A stretch of DNA of 64,000 nucleotides from assembly GCF_032062135.1 (NCBI RefSeq), contig NC_092858.1, positions 169,512,615 to 169,576,614 of the forward strand. Direction: 5' to 3'. This DNA is from Pyxicephalus adspersus (Eukaryota > Chordata > Amphibia > Anura > Pyxicephalidae). Below, piece by piece: positions 11,534-21,867 of the stretch. Every line of letters begins with the position of its first letter. The first letter of the stretch is position 1. The notes under the pieces are model-generated. The model had not been told where the DNA came from. It made no database searches and saw only the letters and a program-made list of their open reading frames with translations. The position numbers were made by a program, and so were the translations under genes.

Positions 11534-11857
11534 GGGCAGCACGGTGGCTCAGTGGTTAGCACTCTGGCTTTTGCAGCGCTGGGTCCCAGGTTCCAATCTC
11601 GACCAGGACACTTTCTATATGGAGTTTGCAAGTTCTCCCCGTGTCTGCATGCGTTTCCTCCAGAATCCCAAAAAAACATGCAGTTAGGTTTATTGGCTTC
11701 CCCCTAAAAAAAACTGACCTTAGACTACGTTAATGACATATGACTATGGTAGGGACATTTGATTGTGAGCCCCTTTGTTAGTGACATGACTATGGACTTT
11801 GTACAACGCTACGTAATATAATGGTGCTATATAAATACTGTGTAATATTAATAATAA
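11534..11857 (+). mobile_element. Full-length V-SINE with L2-type tail
   Basis: A tRNA-like head carries an A-box region (GTGGCTCAGTGGTTAGCA) and a B-box-like GGTTCCAATCTC. The vertebrate V-domain 'ggagtttgcaagttctccc' follows, and then the shared 3' tail with TGTACAACGCTACGTAATAT and TATATAAATACTGTG. The head is a degenerate tRNA derivative, not a working tRNA gene. Confidence 0.9.
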
Positions 11858-11946
11858 GTTCCAGCATACTCCAGCATCCAGCATGACCAAAAGATCCAGG
11901 TCTGGGTGAGGGTGGTGCCGCTCATGGCCGAGCATGTGAGTTTTAT

Positions 11947-12081
11947 CATTTATTATTAAACAGGATTTATATAGCGCCAACATATTACGTAGTGCTGTAC
12001 ATTAAATATGGGTCGCAAATGACAGATACAGACAGTGACACAGGAGGAGAGGACCCTGCCCCAAAGAGCTTACAATCTATT
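11947..12081 (-). repeat. L2-type retroposon tail (inverted)
   Basis: Reverse-complement copy with AAACAGGATTTATATAGCGC and a TTACAATCTATTA end, 90 bp after the V-SINE at 11534. The two 3' tails therefore form an inverted pair. Confidence 0.85.
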
Positions 12082-12786
12082 AAAGAATTGCAATCGGTTA
12101 GTTTATATTGCAGAAGGGACTTTGCTTTTTTTTTTTCAATGAACAAACCTGCCTGCTTGCAACTTTTTAGTAGTTCTGCTTTGAGATTGAGGGGGAAAAG
12201 GTGCTTTTTTTTTTTTACCTGCAACAAAGTTCAGTTGTACAATTGTTGCCGTGTGGAGAGTGTAAAAGTTTATGGGAAATTCTGAAGATATTACAATCTG
12301 AAACGTTACATACGTGGAAGACGTCTCTCTAAAGCCAATAGCCATTTTGAGTCTCCAAGGCGTCTGTGTGAATGTCAGAATTGCTTCCTATTACATAACA
12401 TGAACGTTGGGACAAATTCATTAACTCTGTAAAATGTACTCGTCTTGCTGGTGGTCAGGAATGATTAGCTCTGAGTGTTTGTCTTTGTGGAATAGAATAA
12501 ATCTGGCATATTATGGTTTTGTGGTTCGCTCTGGTCTATCTTTTAAAGCTTTTCAACCCACCAAGATTACCCCGGAGTAGCTATTTAGTCTCTGTGTATG
12601 TGAAACGTTCTGGTTCTGAAGTGAGGACATGTCATTACATGATATGCTGTATACAGTATGGCATGTCTTTTGTTTTATTTTTTTGCTTTGTTGAGTTTTA
12701 AAGCAGATTTGTCGCCTGCACTGCGCATTTCTTCAAACATGTCTTTGCATACGTATATCTAATGGGAGAAATGTGTTTCATGTCTT

Positions 12787-12960
12787 TGCAGATCTTCCTA
12801 CTGACCAGTATGTTGATGTACCGTGAGCTGTGGATATCCCTATTTAATGTATAGCTCTGCGTAATTACTTGGTGCTATATAAATCTTGTTTAATATTAAT
12901 GATAATAGGGATTATAGCAGGGGTTCCTTGAAGAACTTAATGTTCTATCACCACATTTAA
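12787..12960 (+). repeat. Dispersed GGTGACATTCTTC repeat, copy 2, interrupted by an L2-type tail
   Basis: Left part 'atcttcctactgacc ... gtgagctgtggatatc' and right part 'attatagcaggggttcctt' are contiguous in other copies (16290, 31840). Here an L2-type tail (about 12838-12908, TTTAATGTATAGCTCTGCG) separates them. This is a nested insertion, so the host repeat is the older of the two. Confidence 0.6.
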
Positions 12961-13100
12961 ACACTGGGTAAAGGTACCTTTGGGGTTGTGGGTGGTTCTT
13001 ATACTCTCCTTTCCCCAATTTGTAAAATGCAGTGACTGATGTCCTCCTTTTACTGACCTCATCCTGAAGTATGCCAAGCAGCCCAAATTTCCTGTAAAGA

Positions 13101-13383
13101 TGGGCAGCATGGTGGCTCAGTGGTTAACACTCTGGCCTATGCAGCGCTGGGTCCCAGGTTCGAATCTCAGCCATGGAGTTTGCTCTCCCTGTGTTTGCGT
13201 GGGTTTCCTCCCACAATCCAAAAACATAGTTAGGCTTCCTCTCAAAACTGTCCAAAGACTGTATTAAAGACATATGACTATGGTAGGAAAATTAGATTGT
13301 GAGCGTCTTTGAGGGACATGACTATGGATTTGTACAGCGCTGCTTAATATGTCAGTGCTATATAAATACTGTGTAATAAAAAG
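13101..13383 (+). mobile_element. V-SINE, full length
   Basis: A tRNA-like head (GGTGGCTCAGTGGTTAACAC, B-box-like GGTTCGAATCTC), then a V-domain with 'gtgggtttcctcccacaatc', then a tail with TTGTACAGCGCTGCTTAATA. It has a short deletion in the V-domain compared with the copy at 11534. Confidence 0.9.
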
Positions 13384-14898
13384 ATACTGCAGCTTGGTGC
13401 ATGACTAGAAATTTGGGTTACTCAAAATTCTGGCCTAAGAACGGTGATGTCACCCTTGCCTATGCAATTCTAGGGAAAGGTAAATATATTATCCTTTCCC
13501 CCCATGGGTATTTTTTACAGCTTTTTTAGGCAACCTTTTCAAAGAGGTCTTTAGGCTTTTCTAGTACAATCCCTTATCTGCTGAACTCTGAAAACCTTTT
13601 CTGACCTGAGATTCGGGGCTTGCACTAAAGTTCCCTTTTAATACATCTCCGAGCTTAGAAAATAGTAATGCCGGCTTGACATTCATGTGGAATCTAAGAA
13701 TTACTATGGCTTGGGGAATAACTAAATTTTTCCTCACCGGTAGCATACCTGCACAAGTTTTACGATCTGTTGGGTATCTCCAGCGTTCTTGGATTTTCAG
13801 CATGACCGGACAGGGCAAATTACATGTCATTAGCAGAGCTTAGTGATGTCTGCATTTCCTGCTTCCACGTCTTTTCTTCGTCTCTGTTTTGAGAGTGTTT
13901 GAGTATTCGTTGGGTTTACATTCACTGCGTGATGTTTTTTTTTTTTTTTTTTAATGATATGTGGAAGGAACACCATTCACTATCCAAATCTAAAAAGGGA
14001 AAAGTAAAAACAAAAGTACATTTTTGTAAAGGTTTCAGGGAAATGCTGCACTTTTTCTCAGTCTCACAGGCTTACATTTTCTGCATATTGATACTTCACT
14101 AAAACATTGGGTGTTTATTTTGGTGTGCCAGCTTTCCCCCCCATGCTTGCCACAATGTAACAATTAGCTTGCACCCTCTGCTAAAAATGAATTCTCTAAC
14201 CCCTTCTCACTATTAGGGGTAGGGCTTTGCATACACTTTAAACTTTGTGCATTGCGCAGGGCTTGCAATTGTTTGATTTTCAATTTTCTGCAAGCCTAAT
14301 GTAAAGATTTGCAGAGCCTCTAGAATCGAGGTAAATCGGCTACTGAGTTTACTCGAACTGCTGAAAGAGATTCTGACACTTGAAGAAGTTTTTCTGCAAA
14401 AGGCAACTTCTAACTTTCCTGTGCAGCAGCTGTTGAGTTCTCATGACTTCATCAGGATCTTTGACATCGAATGCTTCCTGTTGTGTTGGACGCCCAGTTA
14501 CCCTGCCTGGCTTTTTGGTTCTGTCTGCTGACCCCTATGTCGCAGTCATTAGGTAGGGGCTGGTGAGAAGAACTACAACACACATGGGGTAACCGCCTGC
14601 CCACGTTTCCACTTCACATCATCATTTTCAATACATGCAATACATAGACATTATTCTTGTACACCCATCATGTGACACAAAGCCTAGGCAATGATCACAT
14701 GGTGCCTGACTACCTGGGGCATTGTGTTTGTTTCACCCAATTAGAGATTGGATAGTGTAATATTTGGTGTCAGACAAACTTGTGATGTGAGAGGATGAAC
14801 AACACACAGTCTGCATAGATAAATAGAAATTAGTCTTTTCAACCCTAAAGTGTGTGTAGATGGGGTTTTATTTTGTTAGTAATGGATGAAGCGGTAAA

Positions 14899-14993
14899 CT
14901 TCCTCAATTTTTTCAATGAATTTCACGTTTGGCCCCCGACTTGGTCTAAGTTTTTAATTTCAGCCCTCTCTGTATTTGAGTTTGACACTCCTG
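14899..14993 (+). mobile_element. hAT MITE family 1, right-end fragment
   Basis: It matches the inverted end of the element at 56535 (GTCTAAGTTTTTAATTT, TGTATTTGAGTTTGACACTC, final CTG). The left half is missing. The sequence after it, ATCTAGGC, looks like a typical hAT target. Confidence 0.75.
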
Positions 14994-16289
14994 ATCTAGG
15001 CCTAGTGCCTAACCTTGAAGCATTGTAGCATTGCTTATACAGAATGCATTGCCCCATGGTCATGTCAAGGAAAGACTTGAGGTACCCTATTCCATGCAAG
15101 TCAACAAACCACTAATCCAGACAAATCTGAAACTTAACCATTCATCCCACACTGATTCTGGAACCCCATTAGCTAGCTGTTTGGGAATAACTATGCTGCA
15201 AAACAAACACGCTACTGCTAGCTCCATGCCGTATCGAACAAAAAAAAACCTTAACTATGAAAGTGTCAATAATAACCGTTATACATCTGCAGATTCAAGC
15301 TGTGCATTAATATTTGCGTTGCAGAAAAATGATGCTCTTAAGACTAGAGAAACCAACCAACAATCAAGTTAATGTAAACACTAAGCATTACCTACTTTTG
15401 TTTTACTTTGTTAAATTCACCACTGAAAGTGTTTTGTTTGATAAGCGTATAAAAAAACCTGTTGATCCTGTTGGAGATCCATTGAGCTGTCAACACACGT
15501 TGCCAGTGTCTTATTAGCCCTGCCCAGGTTACTAAAAACCATTTCTATTCTGTATTATAGAGGGAATGTGCTGTAGTCCTTCCTGGGTTCCCAGTCACAG
15601 GCATAGGAGATGTGGCCTAAGGACAGAATCGACAATAAAGAGAAAATAATGCAATCCTCATATCTAAGGATTTGTCATTCGGTTGTTACAAAGTGGAAAT
15701 AATTTGCACCACAAATATTAGCATTGCGTGGTCAGTCGGAGTATTTTGCACGACCTGCAGTATCATCTGTTTATCTTCTCACCAGACTTTGAAAACACTC
15801 TGTGTTTTTTTTGATGCCCAAATTTATTTCACCTGCTAAAATCAGAAATTTTTTCGACTGTACTGGAATCGTAATATATAAAAAAAAAAAAAAAAGCAAA
15901 GGCAGGCATAGAAAAGCGTTGGCGGTCGGCTTCCTACATTGCGATTGCTAATCCTCGAAGCGTCTGTTTTTTTTTTAAAGTAATGTGTTATATTGTGTGT
16001 GAAATGAGATTGATGTGTCATTCTAGAAGCTGTGACTCTGGTGTTTTACTATCTCCTTGCTGAGGAGACATTGTGTTTCTTGAATTGTGGCTGACTCTGC
16101 AAAGTGCATCTTCATTAACAAGTCTTCCATGATTAATTATATATCGGCGGGTCTCAAATTCCATTCAGATTCTCTCTCGTGATGCTCGTATCGTTTTTTT
16201 TTTTTTTTTTAAGAATTGAAGGGGGCCTGTTTGTAAAAGGGCGAGCAATAAGCCGTTTGTTTTTTTCAGGTCAGTTGCCATTGATAGTC

Positions 16290-16440
16290 ATTTGGCTATC
16301 TGTAAGGGTGACATTCTTCCCACTGTGCTGCAATATGAGGCATTCTTCCTACTGACCACCACACTAATATACTGTGAGCTATAGATATAGCAGGGGTTTC
16401 CTGAGGACCTGAAGGGTTGATAAAGGCTGCTATAATTTCT
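16290..16440 (+). repeat. Dispersed GGTGACATTCTTC repeat, copy 3
   Basis: Uninterrupted copy: 'ctgtaagggtgacattcttc', 'cattcttcctactgacc', 'atactgtgagctatag', 'agcaggggtttcctgagg'. Confidence 0.6.
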
Positions 16441-16548
16441 CGTGCACATGTTTTGTTTCTTTGAAGATGCTATAGGTAGGAAAAAAAATTGATCTGCTAG
16501 TAAACTCCAAACTCTCCCCTCCTATTGTTTGATACTTCTCCCATCTCC

Positions 16549-16688
16549 TAGATTGTAAGCTCTTCTGGGTGAGGTCCCCTCCTCCTTCTGTGTCACTGTC
16601 TGTATCTGTCTGTCATTTGCAACCCCTATGTAATGTACAGTGCTGGGTAATATGTTGGAGCTATATAAAACCTGTTTATTATTAATTA
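16549..16688 (+). repeat. L2-type retroposon tail
   Basis: TAGATTGTAAGCTCTTCTGG at the start, TGTACAGTGCTGGGTAATAT, and a TATATAAAACCTGTTTATTA end. Confidence 0.85.
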
Positions 16689-16871
16689 ACTTGTTTGAGC
16701 TGACAACACTGCAAGGAAATTCTAAAGAGTGTTGTCATCCCTGCTTACTTTTTTCTTGCTGGACTGCAGTACAAGTTTTCTGTACATCATGGAGAGTAGT
16801 CCAGAAGATAGGAACTGTGCAGAACTGATAACTCCCTTGTTTATTCAGTGCATCAAATAAGTTTTACTAAA

Positions 16872-17001
16872 TATTAGTAATAAACCAGATTTATATAGCG
16901 CCAACATTTTACCTAGCGCTGTACATTAAATGGGGCTTGCAAATGACAAATGGTGACACAGGAGGAGAAGAGGACCCTGCCCCAAAGAGCTTACAATCTA
17001 G
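16872..17001 (-). repeat. L2-type retroposon tail (inverted)
   Basis: Reverse-complement copy with AAACCAGATTTATATAGCGC and AGAGCTTACAATCTA. It faces the + copy at 16549 with about 180 bp between them. Confidence 0.85.
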
Positions 17002-17488
17002 GAGGTGGGGGAATTGCCACACACTATCTTCAAATCACCTTGTTCTCTCAAACAAGAACTTATAAAAGATCACTGGATTTCTGGCAGATCACCTGGTAGT
17101 TTTCTGTACTTTAAGTGTTTTTTTTAGGAATAAAGGGGCAATTTCTAGTTAGACTTTGTGCTTTTAATCCAAGGACGGTGCAGGGGATGCAGAAACATAA
17201 CTCATGCTCTGTGCTGACCTTTAAGAATTGTGTTTGTTTCCATGACTTCAAGGAACTTCGAAGAAAATTCTAATGAAAATTTGTTTTTAGCAACTTTAAA
17301 GTAGAATTAAGTTTCCACTTTAGCATCACTCAAGTTAATATTGCAGAAAGGGGACAGGCGATGTCTCTTCTATAGGTATTCTGACCTGCCTGATTGCTAT
17401 CCATCTGGCTGCAGCCATCTCTCTTCTTATTGCACAAGAATCTTATTTTTTTTAATTCATGAAGCTGTAGGTTTTGGCAGTAATAAAC

Positions 17489-17776
17489 ACCTGGTGGCTT
17501 AGTGGTTAGCACCATAGCCTCACATTGCTGAGGTCTCAGGTTCAGTTCCCACCAGGGATGCTATCCGCACGTTATTCTCTTGTTTGTCTGGGTTTCCTCT
17601 CGCTGCTTTGGCTTCCGTCCACACTGAAAAATATATACCAGTCGTATGGTTGGCTTCTACCCAACATTTGGGCCAAGTATGTGTCTGACAGTTGTAAGGT
17701 ACCCTGGGGTGGTGATCAGCTCAATGTTCTCTGCAATGGAATTAGAATGTTATTTTATTTTATTAAATAATATTAG
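17489..17776 (+). mobile_element. tRNA-derived SINE, divergent
   Basis: A head with GGTGGCTTAGTGGTTAGCAC and a B-box-like GGTTCAGTTCCC, then a shortened V-domain ('tgtctgggtttcctctcgct'). The tail differs from the other V-SINEs and ends in ATTTTATTTTATTAAATAAT. Possibly a different sub-family. Confidence 0.65.
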
Positions 17777-18902
17777 ATTAAGATTTCAGTATTTGTAGAC
17801 TTTGGGTAATCTTCTTCACCTCCTATCATTTAAATACATTTATTGAATAGGATAAAATGTGACCAATGAAAACCGCTGGGTGATTTGGATGTAAATTTGA
17901 GTTGGTGGGCCAGGGTGTTGAAGGCTTTGCTGTATATTATCATTGCACATGCATAACTTTTCATGGTGGTCCTTTTCTGATGCTCACCCATGCAACAAGG
18001 CCATGCTTAATATCGCACGAACCATATTGCTGCAAAAGCCAAGTACCCCGAGTGCAATATTAATGTGTTGTGTCCTGCTAGGGAGATTTCCCTTGTGTCC
18101 TGCTAGGGAAGAATATCCCTTAGAGATATTTTTCCTTATTCTCGTATAAGACAGAAAATAACCACTAGAAATTATTCTTTAATTAAAGATTTTACTTTTT
18201 TGGCAACTAGACCCAACATATACTCATTCGATCACTGGTGCTGCCATCTTTTTCCTTCCCTTCATAATTCCGACCTATGGACATCTTGATTCCTCAGGTT
18301 AAAGAAACACATGCTCAGGATTTCATTCAGGCCCAGAACCCCCAGGGGAATTCGGGATGTGTCCGGTTATCCTGGCAGCAGTAGTCAATTTTACCATCTA
18401 TCAGGCAGGTAGGAATGCTATTTGCAGAACGGATGTTGGCTATCCCTTTCTTCAATAAAGCCCTGCCTGGTGCCAAATTTATTTTTGCATTTACCTTGAT
18501 TTTCTTCCTGGGTGACAATAGAGGGATAATGCAGGGATACATAACATTAAAAATTTGACTTGGACCTAAACCTTTCCCACGTTATCCAAAAATACCTCAA
18601 AAATATACTTTATGCTCACTCATTTGGTATCACATCCCTCCGGCATTAGCCAAAGTCACCGGCATGCCTTGTCATCTGTGATCTTTAGTGTGCTGGCATC
18701 TGGTAATTTCCCTGAGGGATTTGAACCAAACCTTGTTCTCTCCTAGCTTGCAGGAGGAATGGTTGTTCACAATTTTCTGCTTTTAAATGATTCTCAGAAC
18801 AATCCAAGGTTTTTCTTTTTCTTGCTAGCGTAATTTCTCCTATTAATTAGCGTACAGAGAGTGCTTGTAGCCCTGCTGAACAGATTCTCTGCTCCTTCAC
18901 AG

Positions 18903-18983
18903 GTAATTGAGCTTCCGTTGCAAGGGTCCTCACTGACTATCCACCGGGATGAGTACTGCTGTGTCGTGACCCCAGGGGCCCTG
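18903..18983 (+). other. bcl9: Candidate internal 5'UTR exon of bcl9 (81 nt)
   Basis: An acceptor tract (tctctgctccttcacag, AG at 18901-18902) and a strong donor (ccctg|gtgagt, GT at 18984-18985) bracket 81 nt in a repeat-free stretch. It carries a tiny uORF (ATG at 18949, TGA at 18967-18969, six residues MSTAVS). That TGA is also in frame with the BCL9 reading frame if this exon joins 21565, so any extended protein would have to start downstream of it. Human BCL9 has several non-coding leader exons, which makes one here likely. No transcript supports it here. Confidence 0.45.
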
Positions 18984-21564
18984 GTGAGTAATGCTGATTC
19001 CTAGCCAAGCTTAATTAAACAAACCTGCTTGAAAAGAAACGTAGAGAAGCTGGAGTGGGGAGAAGAAAGAGCAGAGAGCGGAAGTGTTTACCAGTATGGA
19101 GATGTATAATTCACCGAGCCACCAGTCTAAACCTTTTACTCCCTCAGGCTTCAGATCTAGAGAGAATGAGAGAGAAAGTATAATTGTTCAGAATCAGAAC
19201 TGGTAAATCGTAGTGCAAATAATTACTAGGTAGAGTATATTTACATACGATCGGTGTTATTGCCAAGTAGCTCTCCTAGGGCATATCCAAGAGGTGCTGA
19301 TTTTATGTGAAACAAACTGTTGGTCTTTTGTTAGACTTTTTGATGGCGTGGCTTAAAAATGTGGGTGATAACAGAAAAAAAGTGCTTTAAAAGGCACAAT
19401 TTTTTTTTTACCTTCCTTGTAAATTGTAATCCTCTCTACCGATTTGGCTGGCTATATACTCTCTGTGCTGGCCCATGTACTTTGCTCCTCCCCTTTGACC
19501 CCCTGTGCTGGCCCAGGTACTTTGCCCCTCCCGTTTGACTTCTTACATAACCTTTTATGTAGCTGCTGGTGGAGGCGCAAAGGGCGGTACTATAACAGAC
19601 GTAGCACCCAGCAGCTGTCAAGACAAGTAGATATCATGCAAAAAAGGCACCTAGAATCTTGGTAAAATAAATGGTGTCCGGGTCTCTTTCTAGGCATATA
19701 GGATACACAAATGAATGCAGCTTTGGAACACATATTTACACATAGGTTTGCATTTTTTTTTTTAAATACAATTTTTTTTAAATACTTGGCGTCAGTATCT
19801 TGCAATTCCTGTACAGCGGAGCTCAAGCTGGCAGGAGAGGGCTCAGGTGTGCCCATCAGCCTCCTGCAGTTTGATGGGATAACACACTTTGTCAGATGCC
19901 CAATGGACCCTATCATGGCTTGCATGGCTTTAACCTCCCTAGCGGTCTAATTCCATCCCAATTTTAATGCACAAAGCAGTACAATTTTTTTGCATGGAAA
20001 TTTATTTTTCATTGTAGGCTGTAATTCTTAGGCATAACTTACTGATATTTAATACATTTAACAAATTTATTAATAAACTTTAAAAAACAAAACACAAAAA
20101 TCTTTTAAAATAAAAAAAAATTTAAACATGTAATAACTCATCAGTAACAACCCAGAAACAGCCAGGGGGTTACTGAAAAGTAAAAAGGTATAACAATTAT
20201 TTCTGTTTGATTTGAGATCTTCTTAAGGTAGAACCAAACCCGACTACTAAAATCTCCTGTTAAGTAATTTTAATACTTAAAAAATGTATACCTTTCCTGG
20301 AGATACTTGGTCGTCCTGCCTGTCATGAAGGTCCAGCCATCTTTGTTTATAGGGTAGGGACAGTTTCTAACCTCCTAATCATTTAAAGAGGGAATTCTTC
20401 TGCAACTTATCTACTCCATAAGGATTAGACCTACCTTTCCTTTAGTTGTACATTGTGTCCAGGGAGGAAGAAGTGTGGTGGCTGTGCTCAGCGGGTTTTA
20501 TACTTGGAGAATATACGGAGGTTTCTCGGGTTGTTTCAATATTGTCATCCAACTCAGAAACTCGCTTCCCTTCCATAAACAGAATCAAGCAGAATTGTGA
20601 AAGCATACTAAGTACTTTATGCTTTTGTAATATTGTAATAACATTTTGCATTTAATTAAAATGGTTTTGGTTTACTGCATATTCCAGGTTTCTCTAGTGG
20701 GCAGGGAATCCATACACATCAGGAAGCTTTGTGTTCATTTGCTTGACTCACAGTGGCACATAATTACTCCTTTACTCGGTTACAGATTAACTTAGACTTT
20801 CAGGACTACCGGACGTGTGACATTGGATAAGGTGTATATTAAACACACAGGAGTCAATAACCCTGTTTACCATAACAGTTGTTTAAGCCAATACATAGCG
20901 ACCTGGTTAACTGGTGCCATGAAATAAGGGTCCTATTCTCCTCTCTGTTATACTTTTTTTTGTAGTTTCAGCACCCACAACATTAAAGTACAAATGCACC
21001 TTTGTCTATTGTCCACCCACATTCCTTTCTGTTTGAGGACACAGGCCTCTGATCGGCCGGTTCCCAAGTTTTGCCGATGCACTTATTCTTTGGGAAAATT
21101 TTTAAGCATTTTTTTTTTTTTTTTTTTTTTTTCTTGTTCTAATCCAACATACAAATTGATTATACAATCACAACACCAATGTGATGGTTTGCCAAAAACC
21201 ACAGAATAATTTCCTGCTTATCTCATCCAGATTTCATGCAATGTATTCAGTTTTTATTGGATTAGATATTGTGACACACAGACATACAAACACCCATTGT
21301 GAAATTTACCTGTGCAATCTGATTGACATACGTGATGGTTTATATATCAGTCTTGTATAACGGTTAGGGGTTTTGTCTGTGTTAATAAATGTATGATGAT
21401 GTATACACTGAACCTACTTGGGCACAGAGAGTCTTTAGATATGAGACAGCAGCATAATATGTCTGAGTAATACTGATTGCGTTGTTTATCTTATAATTGT
21501 ACCCTCTGCACGTTACAAATCTGTGTAAGTATAAACTATATTTTCTCTTTTTCTAAATTCTAAG
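18984..21564 (+). other. bcl9: Intron before the bcl9 start exon
   Basis: Holds a piggyBac-like TTAA element (19934-20169) and a long T-run near 21110-21132. The part next to the candidate exon (about 18984-19160) is repeat-free and purine-rich. I see no other gene. Confidence 0.5.
19934..20169 (+). mobile_element. piggyBac-like TTAA element, copy 2
   Basis: Ends CCTCCCTAGCGGT and, inverted, CCCCCTGGCTGT. The left flank is TTAA (19930-19933) and the right flank TTAC (20170-20173), one base changed. The short AT-rich body has no coding capacity. Confidence 0.7.
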
Positions 21565-21867
21565 TGTGCCCTGGCGATGCACAGCGTTCCCTCTACAGCG
21601 AGTGCCACATGTCCGAAGAATGCTGGAACTGCAGGAGGGGAGAGCCCACTTCAACAAGAGAGAGAGAAACAAAAAGGAGAAGGACGAGCAAAAGGACAAC
21701 ACTGACAAAAGCACTTCACAGAAAAATATACGGAGCCATCTGAAAACCCCCAGCCCTCCTAAGAACCTGGCAAGCCCCACCGCTTCTGTGACTGTGAGCT
21801 CGGGATCTCTGTCAATGCATTCCAGTAACCCCAAAGTGCGAAACTCTCCATCAGGAAACACACAGAG
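21565..21867 (+). other. bcl9: bcl9 start exon, including a possible in-frame N-terminal extension
   Basis: The acceptor is read at 21563-21564 (ttctaaattctaag); a less likely one is at 21597-21598. The donor is at 21868 (cacagag|gtaagc). The usual BCL9 start is ATG 21815, in a poor Kozak context (T at -3, C at +4). The same frame is open back to the acceptor, 83 codons. It contains an upstream ATG at 21620 with A at -3, which would add 65 basic and Ser/Pro-rich residues beginning MLELQEGRAHFNKRERNKKE. Two out-of-frame ATGs (21577 and 21609) precede it. Whether translation begins at 21620 or 21815 cannot be decided from sequence alone. Confidence 0.7.
21815..21867 (+). CDS. bcl9: bcl9 coding exon 1 (usual start)
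   Basis: Codes MHSSNPKVRNSPSGNTQ and two bases of the next Ser codon, identical or nearly so to the human N-terminus, ending at the donor GT 21868-21869. The start is chosen by homology to the described BCL9 start, despite the better-placed in-frame ATG at 21620. Confidence 0.93.

Larger units (their letters stand above)
705..18902 (+). other. bcl9: bcl9 intron 1 (5'UTR intron), about 18 kb
   Basis: The segment between the exon 1 donor and the next candidate leader exon has no supported coding sequence. Its contents are the G-rich minisatellite, a Tc1/mariner-like remnant, two Harbinger-type MITEs, a hAT element plus a hAT fragment, a piggyBac-like TTAA element, V-SINEs and many L2-type tails, all listed separately. 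Remaining stretches (for example 5916-7150, 9020-10310, 13400-14890, 15000-16200, 17780-18700) look like ordinary AT-rich intron. I see no gene or clear regulatory site in them. Confidence 0.6.

Noticed and set aside
11534..11620. tRNA-like A and B boxes
   Set aside because: They are the head of a V-SINE, followed by its V-domain and tail. The cloverleaf is not conserved. The same holds at 13101, 17489, 28700, 51800 and 52800.
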